From NCBI GenBank assembly GCA_028278325.1, contig JANQEO010000247.1, forward strand, positions 1-47,201: 47,201 nucleotides of DNA, read 5' to 3'. The notes under the pieces were generated by a model that was not told the origin of the DNA, ran no database searches, and saw only the letters and a list, made by a program, of their open reading frames with translations. This stretch comes from Candidatus Binatia bacterium (GTDB lineage: Bacteria; Desulfobacterota; Binatia; UBA1149; JAJCZL01). Positions 17,232 through 25,383 of the stretch are shown here, piece after piece. Within the stretch, counting starts at the first letter, position 1. Each line of letters starts with the position of its first letter. A program made the position numbers and the translations under genes.

Positions 17232-18923
17232 ATGGCGGACCGAACCCGGACACGACTCGGCCTCGTAGTGCTGTTCCTGCTGGCCGGCTGCCGCCTCGGC
17301 CCAACAACGACTGTATTTCTCGGCGGGCCAATCCTGACCATGGACGCCGGCAACTCGGTCGTCGAGGCATTGGCCATCGAGGGCGACACCATCCTTGCCG
17401 CCGGAACAACCGAAGAGGTTCGAGCAGCCGTCGGGGATAGTGCACGTGTGGTCGATCTCGACGGACGTGCTTTGCTGCCCGGTTTCGTCGATGCCCACGG
17501 CCACTTCCCCGGCACCGGACTCTACGCAGTTCATGCCGATCTCAACAGTCCGCCGATCGGCGAGATCGAAACCATCGAAGACATCGTCGCAATCATGCGG
17601 ATGCGGGCCGCCGACACGTCGTCGAGGCGTTGGCTCATCGGCATGGGCTACGACGACACGCTCCTGAATGAAAGGCGCCACCCGACACGCGCAGACCTCG
17701 ATCGCGCATCCTCGGAACACGCCGTCGCCATCATGCATATCTCGGGGCATCTGGCCGTGGCCAACAGCAAAGCGCTGGAAGCAATGAATATCGGCCCAGC
17801 CACGCCGGACCCCGAGGGAGGCCGCATCGTGCGCGACCCCCACACCGGAGAGCCAACCGGTGTGCTCGAAGAAACGGCCGCCGCGGACGTGCTGGAACGC
17901 ATTCAGAGTCCGTCGATTCTCGACTCTCTGAAAATACTTCGTGCAGCCGCCGAGGACTACGCGCAAGCGGGCGTGACGACTGCGCAAAACGGATTGGCCG
18001 ACGCGCGGCAGCTTCGCGCTCTGGAGTTGGCGTCCCGGCTAGGGCTGTTACCTATTCGCTTGGTCGCATGGCCTTCGGCCGACACCGCACGCGACATGCT
18101 GGCAGAAGGCGAGGAGTTCGACTCCTACGACCCGGATTGGTTCAGAGTCGGCGCCGTCAAGCTGGTAGCCGACGGCTCGATCCAAGGCTACACGGGTTAT
18201 CTCACCGAGCCTTACCATGAAGCGCCCGCGACCCACCCGGAGTTTCGTGGTTACCCCCGCATGCCGGCCGAGGAGCTCGATGAGCAGCTCGCCGAGTTTC
18301 ATTCAGCGGGCCTTCAGGTGGCCATTCACGGCAACGGCGATGCGGCGATCGACATGGTGCTCGACGCTGTGGAGGGAGCGTTGTCGTCCTCCCCCGACGC
18401 GGACGCCCGGCCCGTATTGGTCCACGCGCAGATGGCGCGCGACGACCAACTGGAGCGAATGAAGCGTCTCGGCGTCGTGCCCAGCTTCTTCGTGCTGCAT
18501 ACCTTTTACTGGGGAGACCGTCACCGGGAGGTTTTCATCGGCCCGCGCCGTAGCGCCCGCATAAGCCCCCTCGCCGGAGCCCTAAAGCGAGACCTGCTAT
18601 TCACCATTCACGCCGATGCGCCGGTGGTCCCCATGGAGCCGTTGCGTTTGGTCTGGTCGGCCGTGAACCGAAGATCGAGAAGCGGCCAACTGATGGGCGT
18701 GCAAGAACGTATCTCGCCGATGCAGGCCCTGCGTGCCGTGACCATCGACGCCGCCTACCAACACTTCGAAGAAGAACAGAAAGGCTCCCTCGAGCCGGGC
18801 AAGCTTGCAGACCTGGTCATACTATCATCCTCTCCACTGGAGAACCCGGGCAGCATCCACGAGATTCGAGTGCTGGAAACCTTCGTCGGCGGACGAAGCG
18901 TGTTTCGCTCTTCCGATTGGTAG
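17232..18923 (+). CDS. YtcJ-like amidohydrolase (Amidohydro_3), lipoprotein
   Basis: This 563-residue metal-dependent hydrolase carries a lipoprotein signal (GLVVLFLLAGCRLG) with the lipidated Cys at position 20, so it is predicted to sit on a membrane facing the periplasm. Family marks are LLPGFVDAHGHFPG with the HxH metal pair, the IHGNGDAAIDMVLDAVE stretch, VLVHAQMARDDQLERM, and FTIHADAPVVPMEPLRL near the C-terminus, followed by the EQKGSLEPGKLADLVIL amidohydrolase tail. The YtcJ group hydrolyses amides or formamides, but the substrate here is unknown. The gene converges on the alpha/beta hydrolase, with a shared hairpin between them. Confidence 0.88.
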   Translation: MADRTRTRLGLVVLFLLAGCRLGPTTTVFLGGPILTMDAGNSVVEALAIEGDTILAAGTTEEVRAAVGDSARVVDLDGRALLPGFVDAHGHFPGTGLYAVHADLNSPPIGEIETIEDIVAIMRMRAADTSSRRWLIGMGYDDTLLNERRHPTRADLDRASSEHAVAIMHISGHLAVANSKALEAMNIGPATPDPEGGRIVRDPHTGEPTGVLEETAAADVLERIQSPSILDSLKILRAAAEDYAQAGVTTAQNGLADARQLRALELASRLGLLPIRLVAWPSADTARDMLAEGEEFDSYDPDWFRVGAVKLVADGSIQGYTGYLTEPYHEAPATHPEFRGYPRMPAEELDEQLAEFHSAGLQVAIHGNGDAAIDMVLDAVEGALSSSPDADARPVLVHAQMARDDQLERMKRLGVVPSFFVLHTFYWGDRHREVFIGPRRSARISPLAGALKRDLLFTIHADAPVVPMEPLRLVWSAVNRRSRSGQLMGVQERISPMQALRAVTIDAAYQHFEEEQKGSLEPGKLADLVILSSSPLENPGSIHEIRVLETFVGGRSVFRSSDW

Positions 18924-18937
18924 AAGCGCCGCGGCTG

Positions 18938-18957
18938 CCTGTCAGGATGCCGACAGG
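18938..18957. terminator. Hairpin between convergent genes
   Basis: CCTGTC and GACAGG pair around an 8-base loop. It overlaps the last codons of the minus-strand hydrolase and lies 14 bases after the plus-strand amidohydrolase stop. It could stop transcription from the plus-strand gene; no T-run is present. Confidence 0.35.
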
Positions 18958-19895
18958 TGCTGGGAGAAGAACTCGAGTTGATCGCTGACTGCACGCTCGC
19001 GAGCGGGGCTAACGTAGATGTCGAAGTGTCCGATCGGGTAGCGTTCGAGCCTTGCCTTGCCTCCCGCCCTCTCGGCAGCGGCGCTCGCGGCCTCGTCGGG
19101 AGCAACGCTGTCTCCGATGGAGGCCTGGATCAGGATCGGGCAAGGGAGACGGTCGGCATACTTGAAGGGCCGGTAGCTCGGAACCGCCAACCCGATACGA
19201 GCAGCAACTTCGTTTCTGAAGTCCGGCGGCGCGATTGCCATGAGGCCCTGCTCGGCGTCTGGCGCGGTCATGACCGCCAGCGTTCCCGGGGGACCGACTA
19301 TAGGCACCATGAGCGGGGAGATTCCTAGTAACCCGCGAAAGGCATCCGCAAGAGCACGGGCCGTAAAGCGCAACTGACGGGCGAGGCCGAGTGAGCCGCG
19401 CATGTTCTTGATCGCCGCATAACCGTCCATCATCGGGACCTGAGAGCTGACCGCGGCTACTCGTCCGTCTCGGACAGCCGCGACGAGAACGTGCCCTCCG
19501 CTGAAGGAGCTACCCCAGAGTGCAATTCGATCGGGATCCACACCCTCGAGAGTTCGCGCGAAGTCGATCGCGGCCTGCCAGTCGGCTAGCTGCCGGCCTA
19601 TGGAGATGACCTGCCTGGGCTCACCACCGCTGTCACCGAAGCTTCGATAGTCGAAGACCAACACGTGATAGCCGGCGGCAACGAAACGCTCGGCAAACGG
19701 GGCAAGGCCGGTGTCTCGGGTTCCTCCGAAACCGTGGGCCATGACGATGCAGGGGCAAGGGCCGGCCACGGACTCGGGGATGTAGTGCCAGGCGGCGCAA
19801 TCATCCTTGCCGCTGGCGAAAGTGACGTCTTCTCTCGCGATCGGTTGGCCCTGCCCTTCGAGGCCTGATGTCGCAGCGTCAGAAATCCCGGCCAC
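18942..19895 (-). CDS. Alpha/beta hydrolase
   Basis: The protein has 317 residues and the complete serine-hydrolase set: oxyanion region IVMAHGFGGTRDTG, nucleophile elbow LWGSSFSGGHVL, acid in IGDSVAPDEAAS, and His in PIGHFDIYVSP near the end. The first 30 residues are not conserved-looking. The GTG start at 19895 lies inside the end of the SDR gene with a 17-base overlap and no clear ribosome binding site, so the true start is uncertain. It reads as the last gene of the minus-strand cluster beginning with the minor pilins or with the SDR. A dienelactone-hydrolase or acyl-esterase role is possible; the substrate cannot be told. Confidence 0.82.
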   Translation of the reverse strand: MAGISDAATSGLEGQGQPIAREDVTFASGKDDCAAWHYIPESVAGPCPCIVMAHGFGGTRDTGLAPFAERFVAAGYHVLVFDYRSFGDSGGEPRQVISIGRQLADWQAAIDFARTLEGVDPDRIALWGSSFSGGHVLVAAVRDGRVAAVSSQVPMMDGYAAIKNMRGSLGLARQLRFTARALADAFRGLLGISPLMVPIVGPPGTLAVMTAPDAEQGLMAIAPPDFRNEVAARIGLAVPSYRPFKYADRLPCPILIQASIGDSVAPDEAASAAAERAGGKARLERYPIGHFDIYVSPARERAVSDQLEFFSQHLSAS

Positions 19896-20697
19896 CGCTT
19901 ACGACCAAGATCTGGCCGCTGATGTAGTCGGATTCGGGAATGCACAAGAGATAGATGCCGCCTGCCGCTTCCTCGGTCGTGCCGGCCCGACCCAACGGGG
20001 TCATCTGCCCGCTGAACTGAACCACGGCGGGGTCGAGACCGACACGGTGCTTGCGCCCTTTGATCGTTATCGCCTTGGGACCATCGTCGAGACGCTGAGT
20101 CAGCCTGGTGTCGATGTGTCCGAAGGCGACGCAATTGACCGTGACATTGTAGTGACCCCACTCTTTGCAAAGCGTTTTGGTCATGCCCACCAGCGCCGCT
20201 TTTGCAGCCGAGTAGCTGACTTGCGTGGGCGCACCACAGAGGCCTGAGATCGACGAGACATTGACGATCTTGCGGGTCACATCGTTGTCGCCGCGCTTGG
20301 CCAACTCGCGGAAATAGGAGCCCGCGGCACGCGAGAGGCGAAAAGGCGCGGTAGCGTGGACATCGAACATGGCCTGCCATTGCTCGTCGGACTGCTTCAG
20401 GGCTCCCGAGTTCCAAACGTAACCCGCATTGTTCACCACGATGTGAAGATCACCGTACTTCTCCAGCGTCGCATCGACGATGGCTGCACCGAACTCCGGC
20501 TCGGTGACATCACCGGGGAAGGCCGTCACATCGCCCCCCGCCGAAGCGATCTCTGCCACGGCTTCGTCCAAGGGGGTCGGATCGAGATCGTTGGCTACGA
20601 CGCGAGCACCGTCGCCGGCGAGCTTCGCGACGAGGGCCCGTCCGATACCGCGGGCCCCGCCGGTTACGATGGCGACCCTATCGTCGAGTTTTCCCAC
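19879..20697 (-). CDS. SDR family NAD(P)-dependent oxidoreductase
   Basis: This 272-residue short-chain dehydrogenase has the cofactor loop TGGARGIGRALVAKL near the N-terminus, DLDPTPLD at the end of beta-2 (Asp there favours NAD over NADP), the NNAGYVWN motif, and the catalytic SSISGL...YSAAKAAL Ser-Tyr-Lys set. It starts at GTG 20697 with a strong AAGGAGG ribosome binding site ten bases upstream. An unusual insertion of about 20 residues (GPKAITIKGRKHRVGLDPA) precedes the C-terminal part, compared with FabG-size enzymes. It could reduce a 3-oxoacyl or hydroxy-steroid-like substrate. The downstream hydrolase overlaps its stop. Confidence 0.88.
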   Translation of the reverse strand: MGKLDDRVAIVTGGARGIGRALVAKLAGDGARVVANDLDPTPLDEAVAEIASAGGDVTAFPGDVTEPEFGAAIVDATLEKYGDLHIVVNNAGYVWNSGALKQSDEQWQAMFDVHATAPFRLSRAAGSYFRELAKRGDNDVTRKIVNVSSISGLCGAPTQVSYSAAKAALVGMTKTLCKEWGHYNVTVNCVAFGHIDTRLTQRLDDGPKAITIKGRKHRVGLDPAVVQFSGQMTPLGRAGTTEEAAGGIYLLCIPESDYISGQILVVSGGRDF

Positions 20698-20725
20698 AGC
20701 TAGCCAACCTCCTTGCCCTTACAGC

Positions 20726-21493
20726 CTAGTAGCGGCCCTGGCCGGGTTCGGGCTTCTTGCGCCCCGCTCGCGTGTAATACTTCTCAGGGATCGCTTCGGC
20801 GGTCTTGTAGAAGCGCCACGCGCAAGGTTTGGACGCATCGGGGTCGTAGTCGGTCACCCACAGCGGATGACCGCCCCACTCCATCGGCAGCAACTCGTTG
20901 ACCGCGCAGTGCACACAGTAATAGGGAACGCCCTTTTGCCCGAAGCTCCAGTCGTGGGCCTTCTCGGTGGCGCCGAAGTTGTAAGGAGGGCCCAGACGCG
21001 AGGGGGTTCCATCGAATTCATCCCCGCGGCGCATCCTCCCACCGCTCCCGCAAGGATCCATTTCGATGCGGTAGCAGTCGTCTTCTTCGACGATAGTTGC
21101 CGAACCGTCCTGTTCCGGCCCGCAATGGTGGGCGCGCATCATCTCTGCGGACACCTGCAGCCGCTCTTCGATGGTCATGCTCAAGAAAGCCTTCCAGGTG
21201 CGCTTGAGCATCCATGTGGACTGACTGCCGCGAAGAATCTCGTACATCTCGTCTTCGCCGTGACGCTCGGCGATGCGTGAAAGCAGATCCCAGACCCAGT
21301 CACACATGAGATCGTGGAGGCTCTTGGTTTCGGAGATGGTGTAGTCGGTGAGCTCCTTGGCGTCGCTGTCGCGGCCGGCATCTACTGCTTCGCGCAAGCG
21401 GGTCTGAGTCGGAACCCCCAAGTCCTCTGGGTCGTCTTGCCTGAGCTTCCGCCCCAGCTTTGCGAAGTCTGAGAACTTCAGCACCACCGTCAT
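20726..21493 (-). CDS. Unrecognised protein with Cys/His motifs
   Basis: I do not recognise this 255-residue soluble protein. The N-terminal half is helical and charged (CDWVWDLLSRIAERHGEDEM near residue 65). The C-terminal half has possible ligand residues: AHHCGPEQDGS, MDPCGSGGRMRRGDEF, and YYCVHCAVNELLP, the last a C-x-x-C pair. This arrangement suggests a metal or cofactor site. ATG 21493 is chosen because the upstream open frame overlaps the minor-pilin gene. The SDR gene begins 28 bases downstream on the same strand, so they are probably co-transcribed and could act on one substrate. A distant relation to thiazoline-carboxylate hydrolase-type proteins crossed my mind but is unsupported. 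Confidence 0.65.
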   Translation of the reverse strand: MTVVLKFSDFAKLGRKLRQDDPEDLGVPTQTRLREAVDAGRDSDAKELTDYTISETKSLHDLMCDWVWDLLSRIAERHGEDEMYEILRGSQSTWMLKRTWKAFLSMTIEERLQVSAEMMRAHHCGPEQDGSATIVEEDDCYRIEMDPCGSGGRMRRGDEFDGTPSRLGPPYNFGATEKAHDWSFGQKGVPYYCVHCAVNELLPMEWGGHPLWVTDYDPDASKPCAWRFYKTAEAIPEKYYTRAGRKKPEPGQGRY

Positions 21494-21557
21494 TCTAGGC
21501 GAGCTGCAGACTTCAACGAAACACCGCGACCAGTACCCGGCCAGGCACGGGATCCGC

Positions 21558-22001
21558 TCAGGGGATAGGACAGGTTTCGTCGGTGAATACCGGCGGACAA
21601 GGGGGCTCAGCCGCACCCGCCGGCTCGGCCAGCAGGGTCCACTCGTTGTTGGCGAGCTTGGTATAGGTCAGACGGAACTTCTCAGTGTCGCTGCCGTCGG
21701 TTGTGCGCAGGGTGAGATCACAAACGTACTCGTCCTGGGCATCGACGGAAGGCTCCCCGGTTTGAAGACGCGCCAAGCCGCTTCCAAGTGCTTCAGCGAT
21801 GCCGTCCTCTCCGCTCGGTATGCGGTCGGCCGCCTCCTCGAATCGATAGACTTGATGGATACGATCGTACGCGGCGGTGATAGCGAACATGCTGATGGTG
21901 GTGATAACCAGCACCGACACCATCGCGTAACCGGCACTGCTGCGTCGCCGTGAGCCACCCGAGGCTTCGTGACGGGTCTTTCCGCGTTCCCGCGCGATCA
22001 C
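21558..22001 (-). CDS. PilX/GspK-like minor prepilin without Glu5
   Basis: This 147-residue protein begins at GTG 22001, which overlaps the upstream stop in GTGA. Residues 24-44 read SAGYAMVSVLVITTISMFAIT: a basic leader, a Gly cleavage site, then a hydrophobic helix. Position +5 after the Gly is Ser, not the Glu found in most type IV pilins; loss of Glu5 is a mark of PilX/GspK-type subunits that cap the fibre tip. The C-terminal region is small and has three Cys. It is the third of three prepilin genes, in pilV-pilW-pilX-like order. The frame is open to 22100, but that part overlaps the upstream gene. Confidence 0.65.
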   Translation of the reverse strand: MIARERGKTRHEASGGSRRRSSAGYAMVSVLVITTISMFAITAAYDRIHQVYRFEEAADRIPSGEDGIAEALGSGLARLQTGEPSVDAQDEYVCDLTLRTTDGSDTEKFRLTYTKLANNEWTLLAEPAGAAEPPCPPVFTDETCPIP

Positions 22002-22456
22002 GCTCCAGTCTCCGAAACCCTGATGTGCAGGTAGTATGGGTGGATCGAGTCTCCCAGCGTCACACCGACAGCAACGCCGTCCGTGCCGAGATCGGTACAA
22101 TCCAGCGACACCGCGGACTCGGCTACCAGCGAGTCCTCCCCGGGCGGCAAGCTCCAGCGCAGCAACTCACCGTCGCTCACCGAATATTCGATCGACGTGC
22201 CTCCGGAGTTGATCAGCAAGAGATCGGAGGCCGAACAACTGACGGAAGATGCACCCTCGGTATCGGCGATCATACGCGCGCGGGCGACGTTGGCGTTCAT
22301 CAGCACTACCGTGCGGCCGTCCTGCTCTTCGAGGGTGAAGAGAAAGTCGCCACTCGACGACATCAGGAACACACTCAAGACCGCCGCCAGGGTCATCGCC
22401 AGGATGACCTCGAGCAGGGTCATACCGGATTCAGAGTTGTGGCCAACCGAGGTCAT
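21998..22456 (-). CDS. PilW/GspJ-like minor prepilin
   Basis: This 152-residue prepilin carries the type III signal ESGMTLLEVILAMTLAAV: an 11-residue leader, cleavage after Gly, Met at +1 and Glu at +5. The following hydrophobic helix and a beta-rich globular part (VSCSASDLLLINSGG, IEYSVSDGELLRWSL) match the PilW/GspJ group. ATG 22456 is preceded by an in-frame GTG at 22459. It is 17 bases from the preceding prepilin gene and overlaps the following one, so the three are one transcription unit. It is expected in the inner membrane and then in a pilus or pseudopilus tip. Confidence 0.8.
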   Translation of the reverse strand: MTSVGHNSESGMTLLEVILAMTLAAVLSVFLMSSSGDFLFTLEEQDGRTVVLMNANVARARMIADTEGASSVSCSASDLLLINSGGTSIEYSVSDGELLRWSLPPGEDSLVAESAVSLDCTDLGTDGVAVGVTLGDSIHPYYLHIRVSETGA

Positions 22457-22472
22457 CACACAGGGTCCCGCA

Positions 22473-22862
22473 CTAGAAACCCGCTTGCTCGACGAGCACG
22501 GTGACCTCGGGATAGGTGCCGCTGGTGTCGATCGACTTGATGATCACGTCGCAGGTGGGTGGTCCCGCGCCGGTTCCGGTATCAGAGATCGACAGGGAAG
22601 CTCTCTCGGAAGCGACATCGACGATCCCCGACACGCGCTTGTCTTCCTGAACGCCGGCGAGGAGCTGATTGACCACCCTGCTGTGGCCTCCCATGGTGTA
22701 GAGGAGAACCACCGTGAGGATGATGGCCACCTGAACCTCCACGAGGGTGAAGCCGCGCTGGCTACTCGAGGATAGGCCACGGCCGGCCGGGCCTTTCGGG
22801 CTCGCCCCGGCCCTGTCACCGCCGACCCCCGGCCCACGCTTTCTCTTCCACTGCAGCATCAT
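22473..22862 (-). CDS. PilV/GspI-like minor prepilin with long leader
   Basis: This 129-residue prepilin has the signal SQRGFTLVEVQVAIILTVVL with cleavage after Gly37 and Glu at +5. The leader of about 37 residues, rich in Gly, Lys and Arg, is longer than the usual 6-15. ATG 22862, followed at once by a second ATG, has GGAG eight bases upstream; the frame is open to a TTG at 22886. The globular part is short with one Cys (PTCDVIIKSID). It is the first gene of the three-prepilin set and probably begins the minus-strand transcript. Confidence 0.75.
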   Translation of the reverse strand: MMLQWKRKRGPGVGGDRAGASPKGPAGRGLSSSSQRGFTLVEVQVAIILTVVLLYTMGGHSRVVNQLLAGVQEDKRVSGIVDVASERASLSISDTGTGAGPPTCDVIIKSIDTSGTYPEVTVLVEQAGF

Positions 22863-22936
22863 CCGCACACTCCGCGAGACATTCAATGATATCAGAAGCG
22901 GAGCCGCCGGGCCGTCGATTTCGTGCTGCCAGCGGG

Positions 22937-23006
22937 GGCCAAAGCCCTGTAAAGACAGGGAAATCGGAGGACACGGCTATGACTTCGACGGCCTTGACAA
23001 CACCGA
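22937..23006 (+). other. Structured leader region before the eight-Cys gene
   Basis: CCCTGT and ACAGGG (22945-22960) form a perfect hairpin with loop AAAG, preceded by GGCCAAAG. Further on, ATCGG can pair with CCGAT across about 35 bases. The region lies in the divergent gap between the prepilin operon and the secreted eight-Cys protein. It might be a regulatory RNA, but it lacks the conserved blocks of the riboswitches I know. Confidence 0.3.
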
Positions 23007-23056
23007 TCGGGGCGGGTTAGGAGTTAATTTTAGCCTCAATAAGGAGGGCGACCGGA

Positions 23057-23803
23057 ATGAAAATGGCATTAGAGAGCTACACCAAGCCGGCCATGGCGAC
23101 ACTATCCGCAACGATTCTCACGCTGTCAGGTTTGATCGCGCTGATGGCTCCGTCACAGTCCGCCGCCGCCAACATACCGGTGGCAGTCGAGTGTGCTCTC
23201 AAGGTCAAGTACACGGTCCACACCGAGAGCCCTTCGATAGATGCGGTCCGTGTCTATCGTTGTGAGGGTAAGGTAAGAGCCGTGTCCGACGTCGATGCCA
23301 GCGACGTTGCGACCCGCCAGGTGATCTTCGGCCTCGACTCCTGTCCCCGCCTGCCGTCGACCGTCGTCTTCGGCGGCAAAGAAGTGACCGAGGTCCGTGA
23401 GTACCGCGGGACCCGTATCAAGTCCCACGTGTTCGCTGGCGAGTGTAGCGACTGCACGATGTCACCGAACACAGGCGTGGCCGATCCGCGTCTGGACTCC
23501 GCGCACTTCGATGCCAGGTTCAACGTGCGCGCACTGATCAGCGCGGTGCAACCGGCACCCGACATCTATTTGCCCGCGGGCAAAGGGCGTCTGACCCTGC
23601 GCAGCGAACAAACCGACGCGATCATCGCAAGGGCCGGCTGGGCAGCACGCAAATGCAGCGTCACCCCCACCCCGCCGATCTTCTGCGGCGGCATCGCCGG
23701 GATCCAGTGTCCCAACGGGCTGACCTGCGTCGATTACCCCGACGATGACTGTGACCCCGGCACGGGTGGCGCCGACTGCATAGGGATCTGCGTAGCTCCG
23801 TGA
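23057..23803 (+). CDS. Secreted protein with eight-cysteine-cluster domain
   Basis: The 248-residue protein has a signal peptide (ILTLSGLIALMAPSQSAAA, ending near residue 37). The middle is beta-rich with Cys pairs (CRLP-like and GECSDCTMSP). The C-terminal 40 residues, with CGGIAGIQCPNGLTCVDYP then DDDCDPGTGGADCIGIC, match the short Kazal-like or eight-cysteine-cluster domain common on secreted proteins of deltaproteobacteria. ATG 23057 follows AAGGAGGGCG, a strong ribosome binding site. A terminator-like hairpin follows the stop at once. No enzymatic motif is visible; a cell-surface or protease-inhibitor role is only a guess. Confidence 0.75.
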   Translation: MKMALESYTKPAMATLSATILTLSGLIALMAPSQSAAANIPVAVECALKVKYTVHTESPSIDAVRVYRCEGKVRAVSDVDASDVATRQVIFGLDSCPRLPSTVVFGGKEVTEVREYRGTRIKSHVFAGECSDCTMSPNTGVADPRLDSAHFDARFNVRALISAVQPAPDIYLPAGKGRLTLRSEQTDAIIARAGWAARKCSVTPTPPIFCGGIAGIQCPNGLTCVDYPDDDCDPGTGGADCIGICVAP

Positions 23804-23810
23804 TGTTCGG

Positions 23811-23843
23811 CCCCGCCCGGCTAGAGGTCGCCCCCGGGCGGGG
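23811..23843 (+). terminator. Strong GC hairpin after the eight-Cys gene
   Basis: CCCCGCCCGG pairs perfectly with CCGGGCGGGG around a 13-base loop, eight bases after the stop codon. Stem strength and place fit a transcription terminator, though no T-run follows. Confidence 0.6.
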
Positions 23844-23919
23844 TCCGGCTTGAAGACCCGACCGCGACCCTCGCCCGATTACACATAGCGCTGTCTCCGG
23901 CCTACGCTCGGACGGCAAC

Positions 23920-24672
23920 ATGCCGGGGGATCCACAATACGAGCTGTACTACTGGCCCTTCATCCAAGGGCGCGGCGAGTTCGTGCGTCTCGTACTGGAA
24001 GACGCAGGCGCCGACTACGTAGACGTAGCTCGCCTACCCGAAGACGAGGGCGGGGGCGTAGCGCCCATAGTCGAACTCATGCAGGCGCACGCGGACGGTG
24101 GCCCCGCGCCTTTCGCGCCTCCATTTCTCAAGACCGGCGATCTGATCCTGGCTCAGACTCCTCTCATTTGCCGTTATGTCGCCGAGCGCACAGGTCTTGC
24201 GCCCGACGACGGAGCCGATCGGCTGAGAGCGGACCAACTCATGCTGACCGTCGCCGACGCCGTCAATGAGAGCCACGACACGCATCACCCTATCTCGGGC
24301 GGCCTCTACTACGAGGACCAAAAGGAAGCTGCGCTTCGGAGCACCGAGGATTTCCGGGCCGAGCGCCTGCCGAAGTTCCTCGGCTACTTCGAAGGCGTCC
24401 TCGAAAGTAACAGCCTCGGTAAGCAAGCATGCCTAGTCGGTGATAAGACAACCTACGTGGACCTGGCGCTGTTCCAACTCGCCAAGGGGCTCGAGTACGC
24501 ACTGCCCAACGCCTTCGCTGCCGCGACGGTAACGACTCCTCGACTGCGGGAACTCGTCGAGCACGTTGGCGAGCGTCCGCGCCTAAGATCCTATCTGGAG
24601 TCGGAACGGCGCATCCCATTCAACGAGTGGGGCATCTTCCGCCGCTATCCCGAACTCGACGCTGAGGGCTGA
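23920..24672 (+). CDS. Glutathione S-transferase family protein
   Basis: This 250-residue protein has a thioredoxin-fold N-terminal domain (YELYYWPFIQGRGEFVRLVL) with the Tyr used by many GSTs to activate glutathione, a loop FAPPFLKTGDLILAQTPLIC with the cis-Pro and gamma-Glu binding region, and an all-helical C-terminal domain with KTTYVDLALFQL, the N-capping Asp motif. The N-terminal domain carries an insertion (PEDEGGGVAPIVELMQAHAD) typical of one bacterial subclass. It acts in the cytoplasm on electrophiles or in substrate isomerisation. A second GST gene follows 15 bases later, so the two form an operon. Confidence 0.88.
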   Translation: MPGDPQYELYYWPFIQGRGEFVRLVLEDAGADYVDVARLPEDEGGGVAPIVELMQAHADGGPAPFAPPFLKTGDLILAQTPLICRYVAERTGLAPDDGADRLRADQLMLTVADAVNESHDTHHPISGGLYYEDQKEAALRSTEDFRAERLPKFLGYFEGVLESNSLGKQACLVGDKTTYVDLALFQLAKGLEYALPNAFAAATVTTPRLRELVEHVGERPRLRSYLESERRIPFNEWGIFRRYPELDAEG

Positions 24673-24687
24673 CGAGGAGAGTTCACA

Positions 24688-25320
24688 ATGGCCTATCGAC
24701 TCTACTATTGGGCGCTGCGCGGACGTGGCGAACAGATTCGCGTCCTCCTCAACGAACTCGGTCAGGACTACGAGGACGTACACGTAGGAATGAAGGAAGA
24801 GTTTCGAGCGTTGCGGTCTCAGGGTCCGGCCACTCTCTACTTCGGCTCGGTGCCTATGCTCGAAGACGGCGAGTTCCGGCTGTCACAAGGTCCGGCGATC
24901 ATGAACTACCTGGGCGCCGAGCACCGCCTCATGCCGGAAGATCCTCGAGCGGCAGCCAAGACGGAAGCAATGGTACTCGGCGCCGAAGACATGCGCATGG
25001 CCTACTTCAGGGTGTTCGGAGGCGAGCGCGCTGCAGAGAAGCAGGCCAAGTTCCTGGCCGGCGATTGGAGCAACCGGTGGCTGCCGGCTTGGTCCGGCCT
25101 ACTCGAACTCAACGGCGATACGGGCTTCCTGGTGGGAGATTCTCTCACCCAGGCCGACGTGGCGGTATGGGACGGGCTCGATGCCATCTTGACCTGGATA
25201 GACGGAGCGGACTTTGAAAACTTTCCCCGAGTCGAGGACTTCTATGAGAAGATCCACTCGCGGCCTCGGATCGCTGACTATCTCGCGTCGGACCGGCGCA
25301 TAGAGAAGAAGAAGGACTGA
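24688..25320 (+). CDS. Glutathione S-transferase family protein (sigma/alpha-like)
   Basis: This 210-residue GST has YRLYYWALRGRGEQIRVLL at the N-terminus, with a Tyr-type active site, GSVPMLEDGEFRLSQGPAIM carrying the cis-Pro and Ser that hold glutathione, and DSLTQADVAVWDGLD in the helical domain. The pattern is close to the eukaryotic-like sigma/alpha/mu group rather than to its neighbour, so the pair is not a recent duplication. ATG 24688 follows GAGGAGA. It is 15 bases after the first GST and is followed by GC-rich repeats and a hairpin. Confidence 0.88.
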   Translation: MAYRLYYWALRGRGEQIRVLLNELGQDYEDVHVGMKEEFRALRSQGPATLYFGSVPMLEDGEFRLSQGPAIMNYLGAEHRLMPEDPRAAAKTEAMVLGAEDMRMAYFRVFGGERAAEKQAKFLAGDWSNRWLPAWSGLLELNGDTGFLVGDSLTQADVAVWDGLDAILTWIDGADFENFPRVEDFYEKIHSRPRIADYLASDRRIEKKKD

Positions 25321-25336
25321 GCGCGAACCGGCCCCA

Positions 25337-25375
25337 CCCCCTCAACGGGAGTAATCGGCGCCCCCTCCAACGGGG
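25337..25375. repeat. Two direct repeats CCCCCTC(C)AACGGG
   Basis: CCCCCTCAACGGG at 25337-25349 and CCCCCTCCAACGGGG at 25361-25375 recur 24 bases apart in the gap after the GST pair. Each copy can also fold into a four-base stem. Together with the next hairpin they may form a terminator region or a binding site for a tandem regulator. Confidence 0.4.
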
Positions 25376-25383
25376 AATAGTTG

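Noticed and set aside
16968..17987. 339-residue open frame on the minus strand
   Set aside because: Antisense to two well-supported genes and crosses the gap between them, which contains a hairpin.
22937..23006. c-di-GMP (GEMM-I) riboswitch
   Set aside because: The GGCCAAAGCC start and hairpin recall it, but the ACGCAAAGCC block and the closing GGGTTGCC-like strand are absent.
25337..25375. CRISPR array
   Set aside because: Only two short imperfect repeats with an 11-base spacer and no cas genes.
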